A stretch of DNA of 64,000 nt, from assembly GCA_000507305.1 (NCBI GenBank), contig DF239895.1, positions 7,568 to 71,567 on the forward strand, read 5' to 3'. This document shows positions 23,440 to 34,859 of the stretch, in pieces. Each line of letters begins with the position of its first letter. Positions within the stretch are counted from its first letter, which is position 1. A program made the position numbers and the translations under genes. This stretch comes from Breviolum minutum Mf 1.05b.01 (lineage: Eukaryota > Sar > Dinophyceae > Suessiales > Symbiodiniaceae). The notes under the pieces are model-generated. The model saw only the letters and a list, made by a program, of their open reading frames with translations. It made no database searches and had not been told where the DNA came from.

Positions 23440-24389
23440 ATCTTAGCGAACGCAATGCCAGTGCAGATATTAAAACATAACACCGACGTTCCATGAAGTG
23501 GCAGCAAATTCCATCCTATCACGATTGATTTATCATTGGTTTTTTCTGATTGATTGACAAATCCCAATCCTGCATCAAGGAACTCTTGGTCACCAACAGT
23601 GATGCATCAGCAACAAGGTAGCGTGGTATATAGAGCATTGGTCTGCTGCACCACTGGTCATCGCTCATGTACTGTTTCATCCTTAACAGGATTGCGCTGA
23701 ATTCGCATACAAAAAGGAAAACTCATCACAGAGTCAATCTTGGTCATTTCTCTGCACATGACTTTATTTAAAAATCTTTGCAGAAAGAACTTAACAAAGG
23801 GTGAGACGTGACTGCAGGAGCGGCGCGGAGCCGCTGATAGCCATGGCTCCGAAGGATGCAATCGTCATCACTCACAGGCATATGGTATTTATCCCAAAAC
23901 GTGCTATCCACGTTCTCTCTCTCAGCTCCTCCCGCATATTTGCAAATGACTCACTTTCAAAAAACAATCACCTTTTGCAAAAAACTTTTATAAATCAGTG
24001 GGATTTGAGTCTGGTTCTAAACCCTGCTGTGAATAGGAGAAATTCAATTACAGCCGTCCTGCTTGGCTTCGGCGACTGAAATGATATACGTGTGGAGCGC
24101 CTGGACCTCCCACTCCCGTCAGCTGGTTGTGCAGAAACAAGATCTGGAGATGCTCTCTCCTAGCACGACAGGGGCATACGAATTAAGAGAATCATGGTCT
24201 CCCATCAAAGTTTCACTGAAACAAACTATGCGCTGCTATCAATCTTACTTCCCATCTACTATGATCTGTTAGCTACTGCTATCTGCTGCTATGATCCACT
24301 AACTTTTTTTTACTATCTACTATAACAAACTACCTATGTTAAACACACTATGCGGCAGCTACCGCAATCTTTGGTTGGGTTCTTCTACC
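23440..24389. other. Spacer with one GC-rich hairpin
   Basis: No supported exon. A GC-rich hairpin (AGCGGC-gcgga-GCCGCT) lies at 23819-23838. 24240-24340 is rich in short CTACT/ATCTACTAT repeats. 24359-24389 encodes, in a shifted frame, a tail compatible with the end of the DDE-type gene that follows. Confidence 0.5.
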
Positions 24390-26949
24390 TTAATGTGACC
24401 ATCTGCTGTAACAGTACCAGAAATGAATGCCAAGCTTCCAGCTTCGAGTTTGATCGACTTGAACCACATGTTTAATGGCTTCATGTGGCCGGTTGCCCGG
24501 CGTATGCAACCAGTTTCGAAGTTTTTGGCGAGATGTCGTATGAATCTCGTCTTGGTTGGTGATGAAGCCACTCATTGAACTAAACCACTGGTCCAAATCT
24601 TCGTGGGAGTGTCCTGATTGAAGGGTTTCCAACGATGCTTCGAATACTCGCCGGGTTGAACACAACCCAGCGAGTATTCGAAGTATCGAATTATTCTTCA
24701 GTTCACGAGAACTGTTGTCTCCAAAAACTCGGACTGAGCAACGAGACAGGTCCAGCGTTGGAATCTCCGAGAGCCGATTCACAACATGACATAGAATCTC
24801 AACTGTATACGAACTGTCCTTGAGGACGTGTGGAGGAGCCACAAACACTATCACGCCGATGCCATGAATGATGGCTGCAGTGATGGATAATGTGGGGCGG
24901 ATGAAACCACCAAAGCATTTTGCCGAAAGGCAAAATGCCTTTGGCAGTGGAAACTTCGAATGGTCGATGGAATCCAAAACTATGGATACCGTTCGCCGAT
25001 CATCATCCATCATTGCCAATCGACTCAATGAGCGTGCTTTCCAATAGGTCACACGGTCCTGGTATTGAACCGACAAGTGTCGGCGGTATTCCAGCAACTG
25101 GGATTGTTTCAAAAGAGGATAGTTGTGGAGCTTGCGAAGTAGAACTTTGTGCTTGACACAACTGTTGCATTTCGAATGTTGTGTACGCGGTCGGATGACC
25201 AACCGGTCGCGGTACTCCTGTTCCCAAACCTGGGAGCAGCTTGTGAATTTCAGGCCAAAATAAAATCATTAATTCAATCAAAAAAAACCATCAAGAAAAC
25301 ATACTGTCCCAGTCTGTGATTAAAAGGCTCCAAGTTGGTGAACAAGGGACCATTGTGAAAAGCTTTCGAGAGACTTTGACAGCAGGATATTCACCACGGA
25401 ATTGCTCAAGATAGTCACCGATTGTTCCGGGCGGGAGAAACTTCATATTGGGTGAGTAACCAGTCTTGAAAGTTTCCCGTCTGTGATTGTGCCTGGGTCG
25501 CTTCCCTCGTCGGCGCACTTTCGATTTCAACTTGAAATCGTGCGTGTCGTGCATCGCCTCCGGCAGAGGCTCTGCTTGACAATGCCACAGAGATTCAAGG
25601 AACTCAATCACCACACTTCTTGCAGAGTTCTTCGGCAATGTAGAATGCTGCTTCGGAACGCATCTAAGATCCATGGGAGCAATATCATCACCACGAAGGA
25701 CGGCCTTGCGTAGCCTCTGCATCCTCCCCTTTCCCATCCCCAACAGCAATCGAAACGAGCGCTGGCAAACTCTGGAGTTCAAGAGTTGGAGACCATAACG
25801 TTCCAGCCGCGATTGCGGCTTCAGCAGCTGAAACACCTCTGCACAGGAAGTGTTAAAACTGTCCAACCACCAGAAGGCTATCAAATGCTATCATATAATA
25901 CAAGAGCTATTGAAAAGATGATCTGATTTCTGACAGTTCTTGGAAAAAGAAATCCCAAACCTGAACCTTAGAGAGTGGATCAAACTCCTCGTTCCTTTGC
26001 AAAGAAAACATTCAAATTTCTTCATCACAAAATAAAAGTCAATGTGTAAGTCACATAGAAGGGAAGGAAGGAAGGAAGTAAGGAAGTAAGCAACTAAAAC
26101 AATAGCTAATTAAGTAGAAGGCCAAAGCTAGTAGTAAGTCAATGAGTCAGGAAGGAAGGGAGTAAGCATGAAAGCTAGAGTCAACAAACAAAATGAATGG
26201 ACATAGAAACAAGCATTGTGATTTAAAAAAAGTCTCAACGTTGGAAAGCCAACAAAGAGGGTATGTTAGCAATTTCTCGCTTAGTAAATTACAAGCCTTA
26301 GTGCAGTACGTGGAGTTCAATTCCAGCCAAAAAATGTTCGACCTGAAAAAAGATGAAACCTACTAATTTTGAAACTGTTCAACCTGATCTCGGATTTGCT
26401 CCAATCAACCAATCAACCCAACCAACTTACCAAACAAAACAAACAAAGTAACAAATAAACCAACTTACAGTAAATAAACACCTTCTTAAAACCAACAACA
26501 TGCCCACACTTGAACCAACAATATCAACAAAAAGATATCTCAACATACAAAAAACAAAAACAACAAAACAAACAACAACACAGCTCAGTTGTTTGAACAT
26601 ACCATGATGCCTCTCAATCTTGTTGAGGCTTCTCCAGTGTGAAGAGATGCAATCTGAACTGCACGAGTCGCTCAAAGCCAGAAGGTGTCCTGAAACCATC
26701 CCTGCAGTGCGGATTTCTGCACTTGCACTTGCTGCGGGTGACAGCCTGGAGTCTTTTGGTCAGCTTTGATATGTCAACCTTAGCTTCCAAAGTCCTTTTC
26801 CGTGTAGATGTCCCCGAACGGTTGCTGGCTGGCGGCGGCTGGTTCTTTGCACCCACCTCCTCATCATCTGACAAGCAATCACCTGCTGGCAGCGCCGGAG
26901 CATCTGCATCATCGTCTGAAAGGCTTGTGACAGACGGCAACGTGCTCAT
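24390..26949 (-). CDS. DUF7869-like DDE-type (transposase-derived) protein, three exons
   Basis: Start ATG 26949 (MSTLPSVTSLSDDDADAPAL). Exon 1, 26949-~26635, ends with a Cys-rich block CKCRNPHCRDGFRTPSGF. Exon 2, ~25838-25305, carries LLNSRVCQRSFRLLLGMGKG and a basic tract KVRRRGKRPRHNHRR. Exon 3, ~25262-24390, has CNSCVKHK, VLDSIDHSKFPLP (first acidic residue), VFGDNSSRELKNNSILRIL (D, N, E, K) and SGHSHEDLDQWFSSMSGFI. This order (Cys motif, VLD..D.SKF, GDN..RE.KN, GH.HED.D) is what I know of DUF7869-type proteins, widely expanded in dinoflagellates and thought to derive from DDE/RNase H-like transposases. After RPHEAIKHVVQVDQTRSWK the expected C-terminal continues only in a shifted frame, so the copy may be frameshifted or have an unseen intron. 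Family name from memory, not from a search. Confidence 0.75.
24633..24690. repeat. Palindrome inside the DDE-type gene exon
   Basis: CTTCGAATACTCGC(C/T)GGGTTG is present in both orientations around a 4-5 base centre. Both strands therefore encode nearly the same peptide (LRILAGL.(S/T)TRRVFE-type). It lies inside the conserved GDN...KN-to-GHSHED segment of the gene. Confidence 0.85.
25890..26610 (-). other. Long intron 1 of the DDE-type gene with simple repeats
   Basis: Between exon 2 (~25838) and exon 1 (~26635). Contains GGAAGGAAGGAAGTAAGGAAG at 26064-26092 and an A/C-rich AACAAACAAA tract at 26430-26580. No exon seen; long for this window, where most introns are below 200 nt. Confidence 0.5.
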
Positions 26950-27659
26950 CTAGCAAAGAAAGAATTGGCAGAATCAAACTTGAAGAAGAAGTGTGACTTT
27001 TGAATCAAGTTGGAAGAAGAAGTATCACTTTTGAATCAAGATTGAAGTAGAAGTGGCACTTTTGAATCAAGCTTGAAGTAGAAATGTTACGTATATGAAC
27101 CAAGCTTGAAGGCAACCTTGTGATGGTTTGTCAATGTAGATAATGAGCCACTCTCAAAATCAAGGCGGAAGTGATGATAGCAATGAAGCGTGGGTCTCTG
27201 CACACACGATAAGCATCTTGAAGGTTGGGATAATGCTGGTTTTCTCTCAATCTGTGTCATTGCAATTTTTTTGAATCAATCAAATCCCGGAAATGCAGTG
27301 ACATGGGCATGGGTTGACTTGAAATGATGCTCCACATTCAATGAAAGAAAACTGGTTGCCACAAAATTCACCGCCTTGCTGCTGTAGAGATACAACTATT
27401 TTTCGGTCACGTTTTGCTTGCGCTTCAACTGATCCAAGCATAAGGCCAATGCAGTCCCAAACTGTGTCGAGACAAAGGCTCCTTAAATCTCAAAGATAGG
27501 CTACTGGCTATCTGTCTCAAAACTCAAACTCTGACCAAGCATTCTTTCTGCTGAGTCTGCCCATTTTCCAAAAAGACTAACTCAGGCAAAAGGCCGGAAG
27601 GTGCTCCAAAGACACCAAAACTGAAAGATTATCTAGGTCAGGAATTGCCATCTCAAAAC
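26950..27659. other. Spacer with ~40-bp tandem repeat
   Basis: 26960-27110 holds three to four copies of a ~40-bp unit (CACTTTTGAATCAAG(A/C)TTGAAG(T/A)AGAAG). The rest shows no exon. This is the 5' flank of the DDE-type gene and the 3' flank of the next. Confidence 0.6.
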
Positions 27660-29494
27660 TCAATCCTTGAATTTGCGGCCACTGCCATCCAAGTAATTGG
27701 CTCGCATTTCAGGAGTGGTCATCTTGGTCAAAGCTTCCAATGTGATGGAATGGTGGGTCCGCGCCTTCACTTCTGTCTCATGCCACAAAAGCGTCAGCAA
27801 CTGTCGCTCGACCTTGCATCAAGTGAGTGGTTTGTAAAGTCTAAGGTGAACCTTCAATCATTCACCTTGGGATTTTCTCCCTCAGAAAAAAAAAGAAACT
27901 TTGGAGATAACATGCAAACTTAAATGCTGTCACGCAACGTCAGTCCACTGGCAATCCTTGCACTTCTTGAGCTTCACAATGAATTTCTCCCGGGCTTCCT
28001 TGATATGAGTGTCCTTGCGAAGCAACATAGTCACGGCAGGCTCTCCTGATATCATGAAAGAAGCGCTCACTTCGAAATGCTTGGAGTAGTCGATTTTCTT
28101 CACCTTCATGGCCTTTGCATTGGAATCACCCAATGAAAGATCAAGCTTGATGTCTTGCTCCAACTGAATCACGGCAGGCAATTCAGGCGACTTTGCCTCT
28201 TCAATCACCAGCATCAAAAAAGGAGTTGTGATCGGCAAGACGAGGAGGTGGCTGTCTTTGTCGGTCACGCCTGAGATAGCAAGACTCAAAATTAAGAAGT
28301 AATTTTGGATGGACTACCCAAAACTCCCAAAACCGATAAAAGGTAAATGTTGAAGCTTTGAAGACATATGCGATACTTGTTACACAAAAACCGTCTTGAG
28401 GTTGGCAGGATCATTCAATCTTAAAAAGCTTGCCCAGGCACGCTTCAAGTGCATCCCCGTGCGAGTGCCCAGTTCAAACAGCCCCACAGGTTCAAACTTG
28501 TGACTGGTGGCAATATCAAAGGTGCAAAAAAAGGACTTACTGTGAGGCTTGCCATTGTGCATCCAACGTTCATGTTGGAATGCAAGGCGGTTCTTGGTGA
28601 TGTCACCATGCACCGTCTGCCAATCAGACTTGGACTTCTTGGCAGCGGCCATATTCTTCCTCCGACAGAACTTAACTTGCATCTCTTTGACCATGTCGAA
28701 AACAAAAGTGCAATCAGAGCGGCGATTTGCTATTGTGATATTAAAGCCTCAGCCTAGACTGCAACGGAATTTTCACATTCTGCCGCTGAATCAGCTACCA
28801 TCTTCTACATCCAACATCAAATCATAAGAGCTATTTTTTGAATGAACAAAGGTAATGAGCAATTCAAATCCAAAGTCAACTGTCATGAAGACACACGTCT
28901 TGGACGAAAAAAAACACAATCTGCACCAACTTTTGACATCTTTTTACCATTCAGACCGCCTAGGTTTGCTCCAATAGGTGAAATACTGTGCATTCTTTCC
29001 GCCACGTCTCCTTGTGAAACCTTTGGCATCAAACTCAACTGCTCGCTTTGAGCCGGGCTTCTTTTTTTGAGCCATGGTTTTTTTCGAATTGGACCTTGAT
29101 TCTAGAGGTGTCTCGGCGGTCGAGGCGGTCGCAGCATGATCATGGTGAAGCTCTTCAGTAAGCTCTTCATCCTTCTCATCTCCAGGCGGCAGGCTGACTG
29201 GAGAATTCATGTGATCATCTCCAGGACGCTCGATGTCATCTGAACGAGTACTGCATCCAAGGGCCGCTAGCAAAATTTGTCCTGAAAAGTTGGAACAGGA
29301 AAGGAGCTTGTAGCAGCAAATGACGGCTGCTGCTCACCGCACGCACCATCACCAGCAGCAGTCATGGGCCCACACGCACCATCAGCAGCGGCAGCCATGG
29401 GCCCACACGCACCATCAGCAGCAGCAGCCATGGGCACAGGTGAATTGGCCATCTTGTCAAAGTATTTCAGGCCTTCTGTCTTATTATGCTTCAT
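27660..29494 (-). CDS. Hypothetical protein with Gly-Ala repeats and folded C-terminal part
   Basis: Probable first exon 29494-~29290 (MKHNKTEGLKYFDKMANSPV) contains a 14-residue repeat, GPMAAAADGACGPMAAAADG-like, three times. Next ~29275-28955 (SDDIERPGDDHMNSPVSLPP, then KKPGSKRAVEFDAKGFTRRR), ~28695-28385 (SDWQTVHGDITKNRLAFQHE; FEPVGLFELGTRTGMHLKRA), ~28285-27930 (LLVLPITTPFLMLVIEEAKS; DYSKHFEVSASFMISGEPAV) and a last exon ~27830-27660 (LLTLLWHETEVKARTHHSIT, ending SGRKFKD, stop 27660-27662). The last three look globular. No family recognised. Whether all blocks form one transcript is inferred from strand and spacing. Confidence 0.55.
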
Positions 29495-29565
29495 GATGTC
29501 ATCATCAATGGTGAAATCAGATGGTAGGCAATCCCTCTTGCAAGAAATGCCGTAGAAATACTCTT

Positions 29566-29888
29566 GCTAGTACATCAAAACTTGCTTGCTGAAGCGGCAA
29601 AGCCACTGACCCCTATATCCCGACTTGAAACCCAATGCGGGAAGCAACCAACACTTGACTGCAGAAGCTTCAAGCTGACTCCCACCCCGAAACAAACACT
29701 TGACTGCAGAAGCGGCGCGAAGCCGCTGACTCCTACCCCGAACCAACACTTGACTGCAGAAGCGGCGCGAAGCCGCTGACTCCTACCCCGAACCAACACT
29801 TGACTGCAGAAGCGGCGCGAAGCCGCTGACTCCTACCCCGAACCAACACTTGACTGCAGAAGCGGCGCGAAGCCGCTGACACGCAACA
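29566..29888. repeat. 50-bp tandem array, each unit carrying a GC-rich hairpin
   Basis: Units starting AGCGGCGCGAAGCCGCTGAC begin at 29711, 29761, 29811 and 29861, exactly 50 bp apart and identical by eye. Each unit is the hairpin (AGCGGC stem, 5-nt loop) followed by TCCTACCCCGAACCAACACT and TGACTGCAGA. One or two degenerate units lacking the perfect hairpin precede (29650-29710). The array lies between the 27660-29494 and 29948-30997 genes. Confidence 0.95.
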
Positions 29889-29947
29889 CTTCTGATTTTT
29901 GCAATCTTAGGCCTCTGGCTTCTGATGAATCTGCGATTACGCATGTC

Positions 29948-30997
29948 CTACGTGGCACGCAATCGGAAGAACACAAAAAGATCATGCTGCGCATCAACAT
30001 CAAAAATCAGCATTTCAGCTGACCAGGGAGGGCCACAGGAAATGGAACTGCTAATTACATGATATTTGTCTGCCTCATCTTTCGTAATGCGCCCATTTGA
30101 TTCTACAAAATAAACATGTTCCTGGCAAAGCCAATTCAAGCAAAGCCCTGGGTCAAAATCGAATTCACATTCAGTCTCAACACTATCACTGTCCACAGGA
30201 AACCACTTGGCACGGGTGAAAGCCTCCGCTGCAGTCTCAACTTTCCACTCAGCACCACTTTCAGTATCTGCCGTATCTTGAGGTTTCACAACAGCAAATT
30301 CGTACGCAGCTGCACGCGCGTTTGACCAATCAACTCCTTAGGTGCATCACACTATGCCACTAGAAAAGAATGCAGGTCAGGACAGTAGAGTAAACATAAC
30401 GACTGAAGGCTGAGGCATAGGAGGCTGGAAACCATCGCTAAATCTAAATTTAAGATCACATTTGATTTTTCTCGCATATGAATGACTACAATTTCAAGAA
30501 GCCAAGAAACCCATTTTAGATTTCAATCGCAACTCCAAGTTGGCCATGGGCTACGACAGTTCAGCACTGCGCACGGTAAGAATCACAAAATGAGGCTACA
30601 CACAGCAGGCAGCAAACCAAATTGGATTTCACATACATGTTGATTAATACAAGAAATCATTGCAGGAAAACAAGTTGCAAACCACTTCAAGGCGACCTAG
30701 CAGTTTTACTTTCCATGTTTTTTTACACAGGTCCTTTTAGTCGTGGAGGATTCACTCCTGTAGATTCACACCTGAGCTGTGCAGGTGGATCAGATTCAAA
30801 CGTTCCCTACGCAATTCCTTGTGTTCCTTTCTGCGGTCTCGCGGGTTAATCTCTTCCAATTGAAGGCGCACTGCTGAGGAAACTCTAGGCCGGCTCGCCG
30901 CTACTGAGGAAGCTATAGGCAGTGGCGGTGGGGATCTTGAGCGGGAGGAACTGGATGAATCCAAAATGGTCACAGCACTTTCCATGGGAGCCATCAC
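29948..30997 (-). CDS. Hypothetical Ser/Arg N-terminus plus acidic globular domain
   Basis: Start at ATG 30997 (MMAPMESAVTILDSSSSSRS) or the next Met at 30994. Exon 1 runs to about 30785 (SVAASRPRVSSAVRLQLEEI, then RRKEHKELRRERL). The last exon is ~30340-29948 (DWSNARAAAYEFAVVKPQDT; WFPVDSDSVETECEFDFDPG; CLNWLCQEHVYFVESNGRIT; LIFDVDAQHDLFVFFRLRAT then stop). The C-terminal part alternates hydrophobic and acidic residues like a beta-rich fold. Function unknown. Middle exons between 30340 and 30785 were not found. Confidence 0.55.
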
Positions 30998-31159
30998 TCT
31001 TCGCAGAAAACTAAACGCGAAAACGAAACGCGTTTAAACCCCTGGCCCCAAAATGTTAAGGCTTGTTGCTGTTGTGGCCGGCAAAATCCAAAAACAACAT
31101 CCCATAACACTGAGATAAAACCATGGATGACAAGCAACAACCAAAAACATAGCTCAATA

Positions 31160-31182
31160 AAGAGCGGCGCGGAGCCGCTGGG
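31160..31182. repeat. GC-rich hairpin in spacer
   Basis: AGAGCGGCGCGGAGCCGCTG: 6-bp stem AGCGGC/GCCGCT with a 5-nt loop. Same motif as at 13978-14023, 14642, 23819 and the 29711 array. Confidence 0.85.
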
Positions 31183-31447
31183 ATAGTCAAAAGCATGCAT
31201 ATACAGCAGAAACTCATCTGATTCAGGCGCAACATATTCCTTATTAATTCATCATTTTTGCAAGCAAACCAACCATATGCATCGACATCTGATGTTTGAT
31301 TGTGTCTATGTCTATGGTAATATCATCATGGTGGTCAGGGTTTGTGTCAATTTCGTTCCAACTATTGGCATACATGTCATACAGCATCTTTGCTTCAAAT
31401 CACGCAGTCAATGTCAAGCAAATCATCATCCGGCCAAATCATCTTCC

Positions 31448-31589
31448 GGTAATGATGATAGGCAAATTTGAGCGGAGTACTTTCAATCGTTTCTGCTAGC
31501 ATCATGCGGCACTCATGATAGGCAAATTTGACTGCTCAAGCTGTAACCCTGATTCAGTTCTAAACCCCCAATTAGCAGGTACAAGCCTT
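31448..31589 (-). repeat. 142-bp dispersed repeat, copy 2 (inverted)
   Basis: Reverse complement of 13469-13610 with no difference seen. Flanks differ on both sides from the first copy, so the unit has sharp edges. Confidence 0.9.
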
Positions 31590-31639
31590 ATTGGCAAGTA
31601 CATCACCATTCATGTTTTTTTGTATCCATCGTATACTAT

Positions 31640-32763
31640 GCCTGCGCATCACATGGTTTGATTTTTTTGAGTTTTTGAGGCTAGTGACACAGATCGCTTG
31701 TTCGACCGTTTTGAAATTGAAAGCTTCACCATTTCTTTGCCACGCGCTATTGCACGCTGTTTGATTTCCCCCCGGATAGTCTTGTCCATCTTGAACCACA
31801 GGAATCGTAGCCAAGGCCTGGCAAGAAAAAACACAGTTCCAATTGGGCCTGATGTGCTTCACCGTTTCACTTACTAGGATATAAGTCTTCAAAGAAGGGG
31901 CAATGACTGGGGCCCTGACACATTACCAAAAGAAATTTCCGGCTTCAATGACCAGCCACCAAAGTATCCCATGTGCCTCAAGCAAAGTTTGATCATCCAA
32001 GGCCACAGTCAATGCTGTGCAGAAGTGGCAAGGAATCAAACAGTGACTGGGATGCATGGTGCATGTGAGATGTGAGAGGTGGTTCAAACAATGGTGTGTG
32101 GGTTCAAATTGCAAGTACAAATTTGAGGCCACCACCAAGGGATTCGCAAAGGTAACATCTCCGCAATAGTCATCACATGCATCAGCGGTGGCATGTTTGA
32201 CAAATGTGAACGATCAGGGTTTTCTGTCATCCAAAAGCAAGAGCGAGCAATGAGTACTAGGATGATCAGGCNGGGTGCCCCCATGGCCAGGAGAGCAAGG
32301 CATTGCAACCGGCTCACAAAGAGTGATCGCGGCTGGATCCCCGGCATGGCTAGCTGGGAAGCAGGTGGACTAGATGCAATCGTTATAATGGATCCAGCAG
32401 ACTGCAGTCAGTACATCATAGGTTTGCATGAACTGCATCTCAAGCTCAACTATTCATGGATTTTCATGGTACCGGTATGCCTAGGGCATTCTCACACAGA
32501 TCCAAATCCACAGGGCGGTTCGCACCTATAGATCTATCATTGGACTTCGCGATGTCTTTCCGAACTGGTTGTCCTCCTGAAAGGCAACATGCTAGGAACT
32601 TTTGGTGCCATAGGTTCATCCTATAAGTGCTGCCTCCCAAGGATGAAGCTTGAGACGATCCACCAGATGTAGTAGAAGAACGGCGACCTGCGAAGGCACG
32701 AATCGGACATGTGATGCAACTAGACTTGCACACAATGCCTTCTTGAACAGCTAAACTATACAA
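31640..32763 (-). CDS. Possible exons of an unidentified minus-strand gene
   Basis: Two blocks have protein-like composition: 31834-31649 (WFKMDKTIRGEIKQRAIARG, basic, ending in a stop) and ~32763-32640 (CITCPIRAFAGRRSSTTSGG). A competing frame over the first block is also open, so the reading is uncertain. A single N lies at 32272. No family recognised. 31190-31447 and 32770-33220 show nothing supportable. Confidence 0.25.
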
Positions 32764-33222
32764 TCATCCATGGCTAGCTTGCAGATGACCAGGCATGCAT
32801 AAACATATTTTTGCTTGCGCTAAAGGGCAAAAGACGATCACTTGGACAACAACACTGTGGCAAAAGTGTTGGTTTTTTCTTTTCGGCCATGACTTCATTA
32901 AAGACTCTCTTTGCTGCAAAATCTCCAGGTCCATATTTTGAAATATATATATAGTTTATATATGGCTATGCATCAAATATGTGACACATTCGGTACGCCG
33001 AACTCCAACACGCACACAGCGTTCATAGCTGCATCATGAATTTAAAGAGCATCAATGTGAGACTGGCCCAGCTACCAAATTAGATCTTGTGAGAACAAAG
33101 CTACAAGGGCGCTGGTCAGCAACTAGGACATCGCCTGCACAAAGGACCCAATCCAAAAATCAAAAGATACAGCCAGCAGCTACATGGTGCTAAAACAAGT
33201 AGGTACAATTCAAGTCAAATGT

Positions 33223-34240
33223 TCACATCACTGCCTCCTGATCCATTGCCCACCCACCAATCAACTTTGCGTGATGCCACGCCGTGGTGATGAGCTCGCT
33301 CTCGCTGAAGGGAACAGCGTCGACGTTGGCTTTTGCTAGCGCTGATTTGCCGCCACGTCCGTACCAATTCACCGTGACCCCATCCTTGCTGTTCACCTGG
33401 GCTAGGCAGCTACACTAATTAGGACTTATAGCTTGCAAATTGACATTGCAAACAGGTGATGACAGTAATGGAACAAATGAGGACAAGACCTTGTAACTGG
33501 TACCAACTTCGGATTCCCAACGCTCTGGACTCACAGCATCGTAGACGTAGAAGCTCTCCGAGTACAACACTACGCCAATTGTGCTACCCTGCTTGTTTGC
33601 AGGGGCTATGCTAAAGCTTTTCTTGGTTGCACCCAACTCAGCAGCTTCAAACTCCGGAATGCCTGCCGCCTTAAGCTTGGCAAACGCTGCATCTGCCGCC
33701 GCTTTGCGAAGTTGGCCTGGATCAACCTCATCGGCCTCCCTGCCAGCACTACCATCACCATCCTTGGAAGCTTTTGGTGCGGTCTTTTTTTTCTTCTCAG
33801 GTTTCTCAGTCTTCTCAACCACATCTTCTGTCTTTCCTTTTCTTTTCCTTTCACCACCTTTCTTCTCTTTGGCCTCAGCCTTTGCTTCCTTGGCACGTTG
33901 CTTGGCCAGCTCTGCCTCCAAATCAAAGGCGACCACATGGCCGCAATCAACAATATGGACTTTTCCAAGGTACCAGCAGTAAGGAAGAACGAAAAAACAT
34001 ATGATATGTTCAACGGCCATATCAAAAGACAGGCCTCCTTGGCCTCTGCAGCAAGTGACTTACGCAGTTCAGCTTGCTTGTGTGCAAGAGCCTCTGCTGA
34101 AGCCTAACCGTAACCGCAACATGGTTATTGAATCGAAAATCAAAGTTGGCCTGTGACGTCAACATGCAAAAGCCCAAAAAACACCCAGCCTTTGCTGATG
34201 AAGACGCCTCCGATGTAGCCACAGATGATGTACCAGTCAC
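33223..34240 (-). CDS. Ala/Lys/Glu-rich protein with conserved-looking C-terminal domain
   Basis: Exons on the minus strand: ~34240-34185 (SSVATSEASSSAKAG), ~34107-34035 (SAEALAHKQAELRKSLAAEA), ~33940-33435 (EAELAKQRAKEAKAEAKEKK; long basic tract; KLKAAGIPEFEAAELGATKK; GVVLYSESFYVYDAVSPERW) and ~33413-33223 (DGVTVNWYGRGGKSALAKAN; ITTAWHHAKLIGGWAMDQEA, stop 33223-33225). The N-terminal half is a charged single-helix or coiled-coil region; the last ~110 residues look globular. It may continue upstream (open blocks at 34284-34538 and 34640-34858). No family recognised. Confidence 0.6.
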
Positions 34241-34859
34241 AGCAACCTTTCATCAAACAGGTTGACGCAAACACATGCACAGTTTAGCAATTGACATGCA
34301 TGTGATTCACACCTTGCTTCCAGGCCATTTGTCGAAAAAGTCTCTTATTCGCCGTGAATATGGAACAAAGACCTCCCATGTCCCAGTGCACAAACATATC
34401 CAAAAAACCTCTCCATTCTTTGGGAAAATGGTGGGCTTTGGCAAGTGCTCTTGGTGGTAGCTGTAGACACTGGTTGGAGACCAATTTGGAGGTGTCTGCG
34501 CAGTGATGAGCGACATCAGCAGCTATTAAGTAATGCATGTAGACTTACATGTATGTGGATGACAGACATATATCACACTCACAGTGACTCAGATTAGTGC
34601 ACACACATGCAAATGGCCTGTTTGGCAGGATCCTTCTCGTCAGAATTCAAAGCCTTGTCCTACATGGTGCACTCGAGAAAAAACACATGGCACACACAGC
34701 ATCCCAGGAAAAGCATTGCATAAGAGGGCCTTTTGGTCAGGATGTACTGGCTGAGCTGGAAGTTCTTCCTGCAATTCAACAATCACATGCACACCGCTAG
34801 TAGTTGGTCGACTTGATGCATTTGCAACATTATGTACTATTTTTTTCAACTCGCACATA

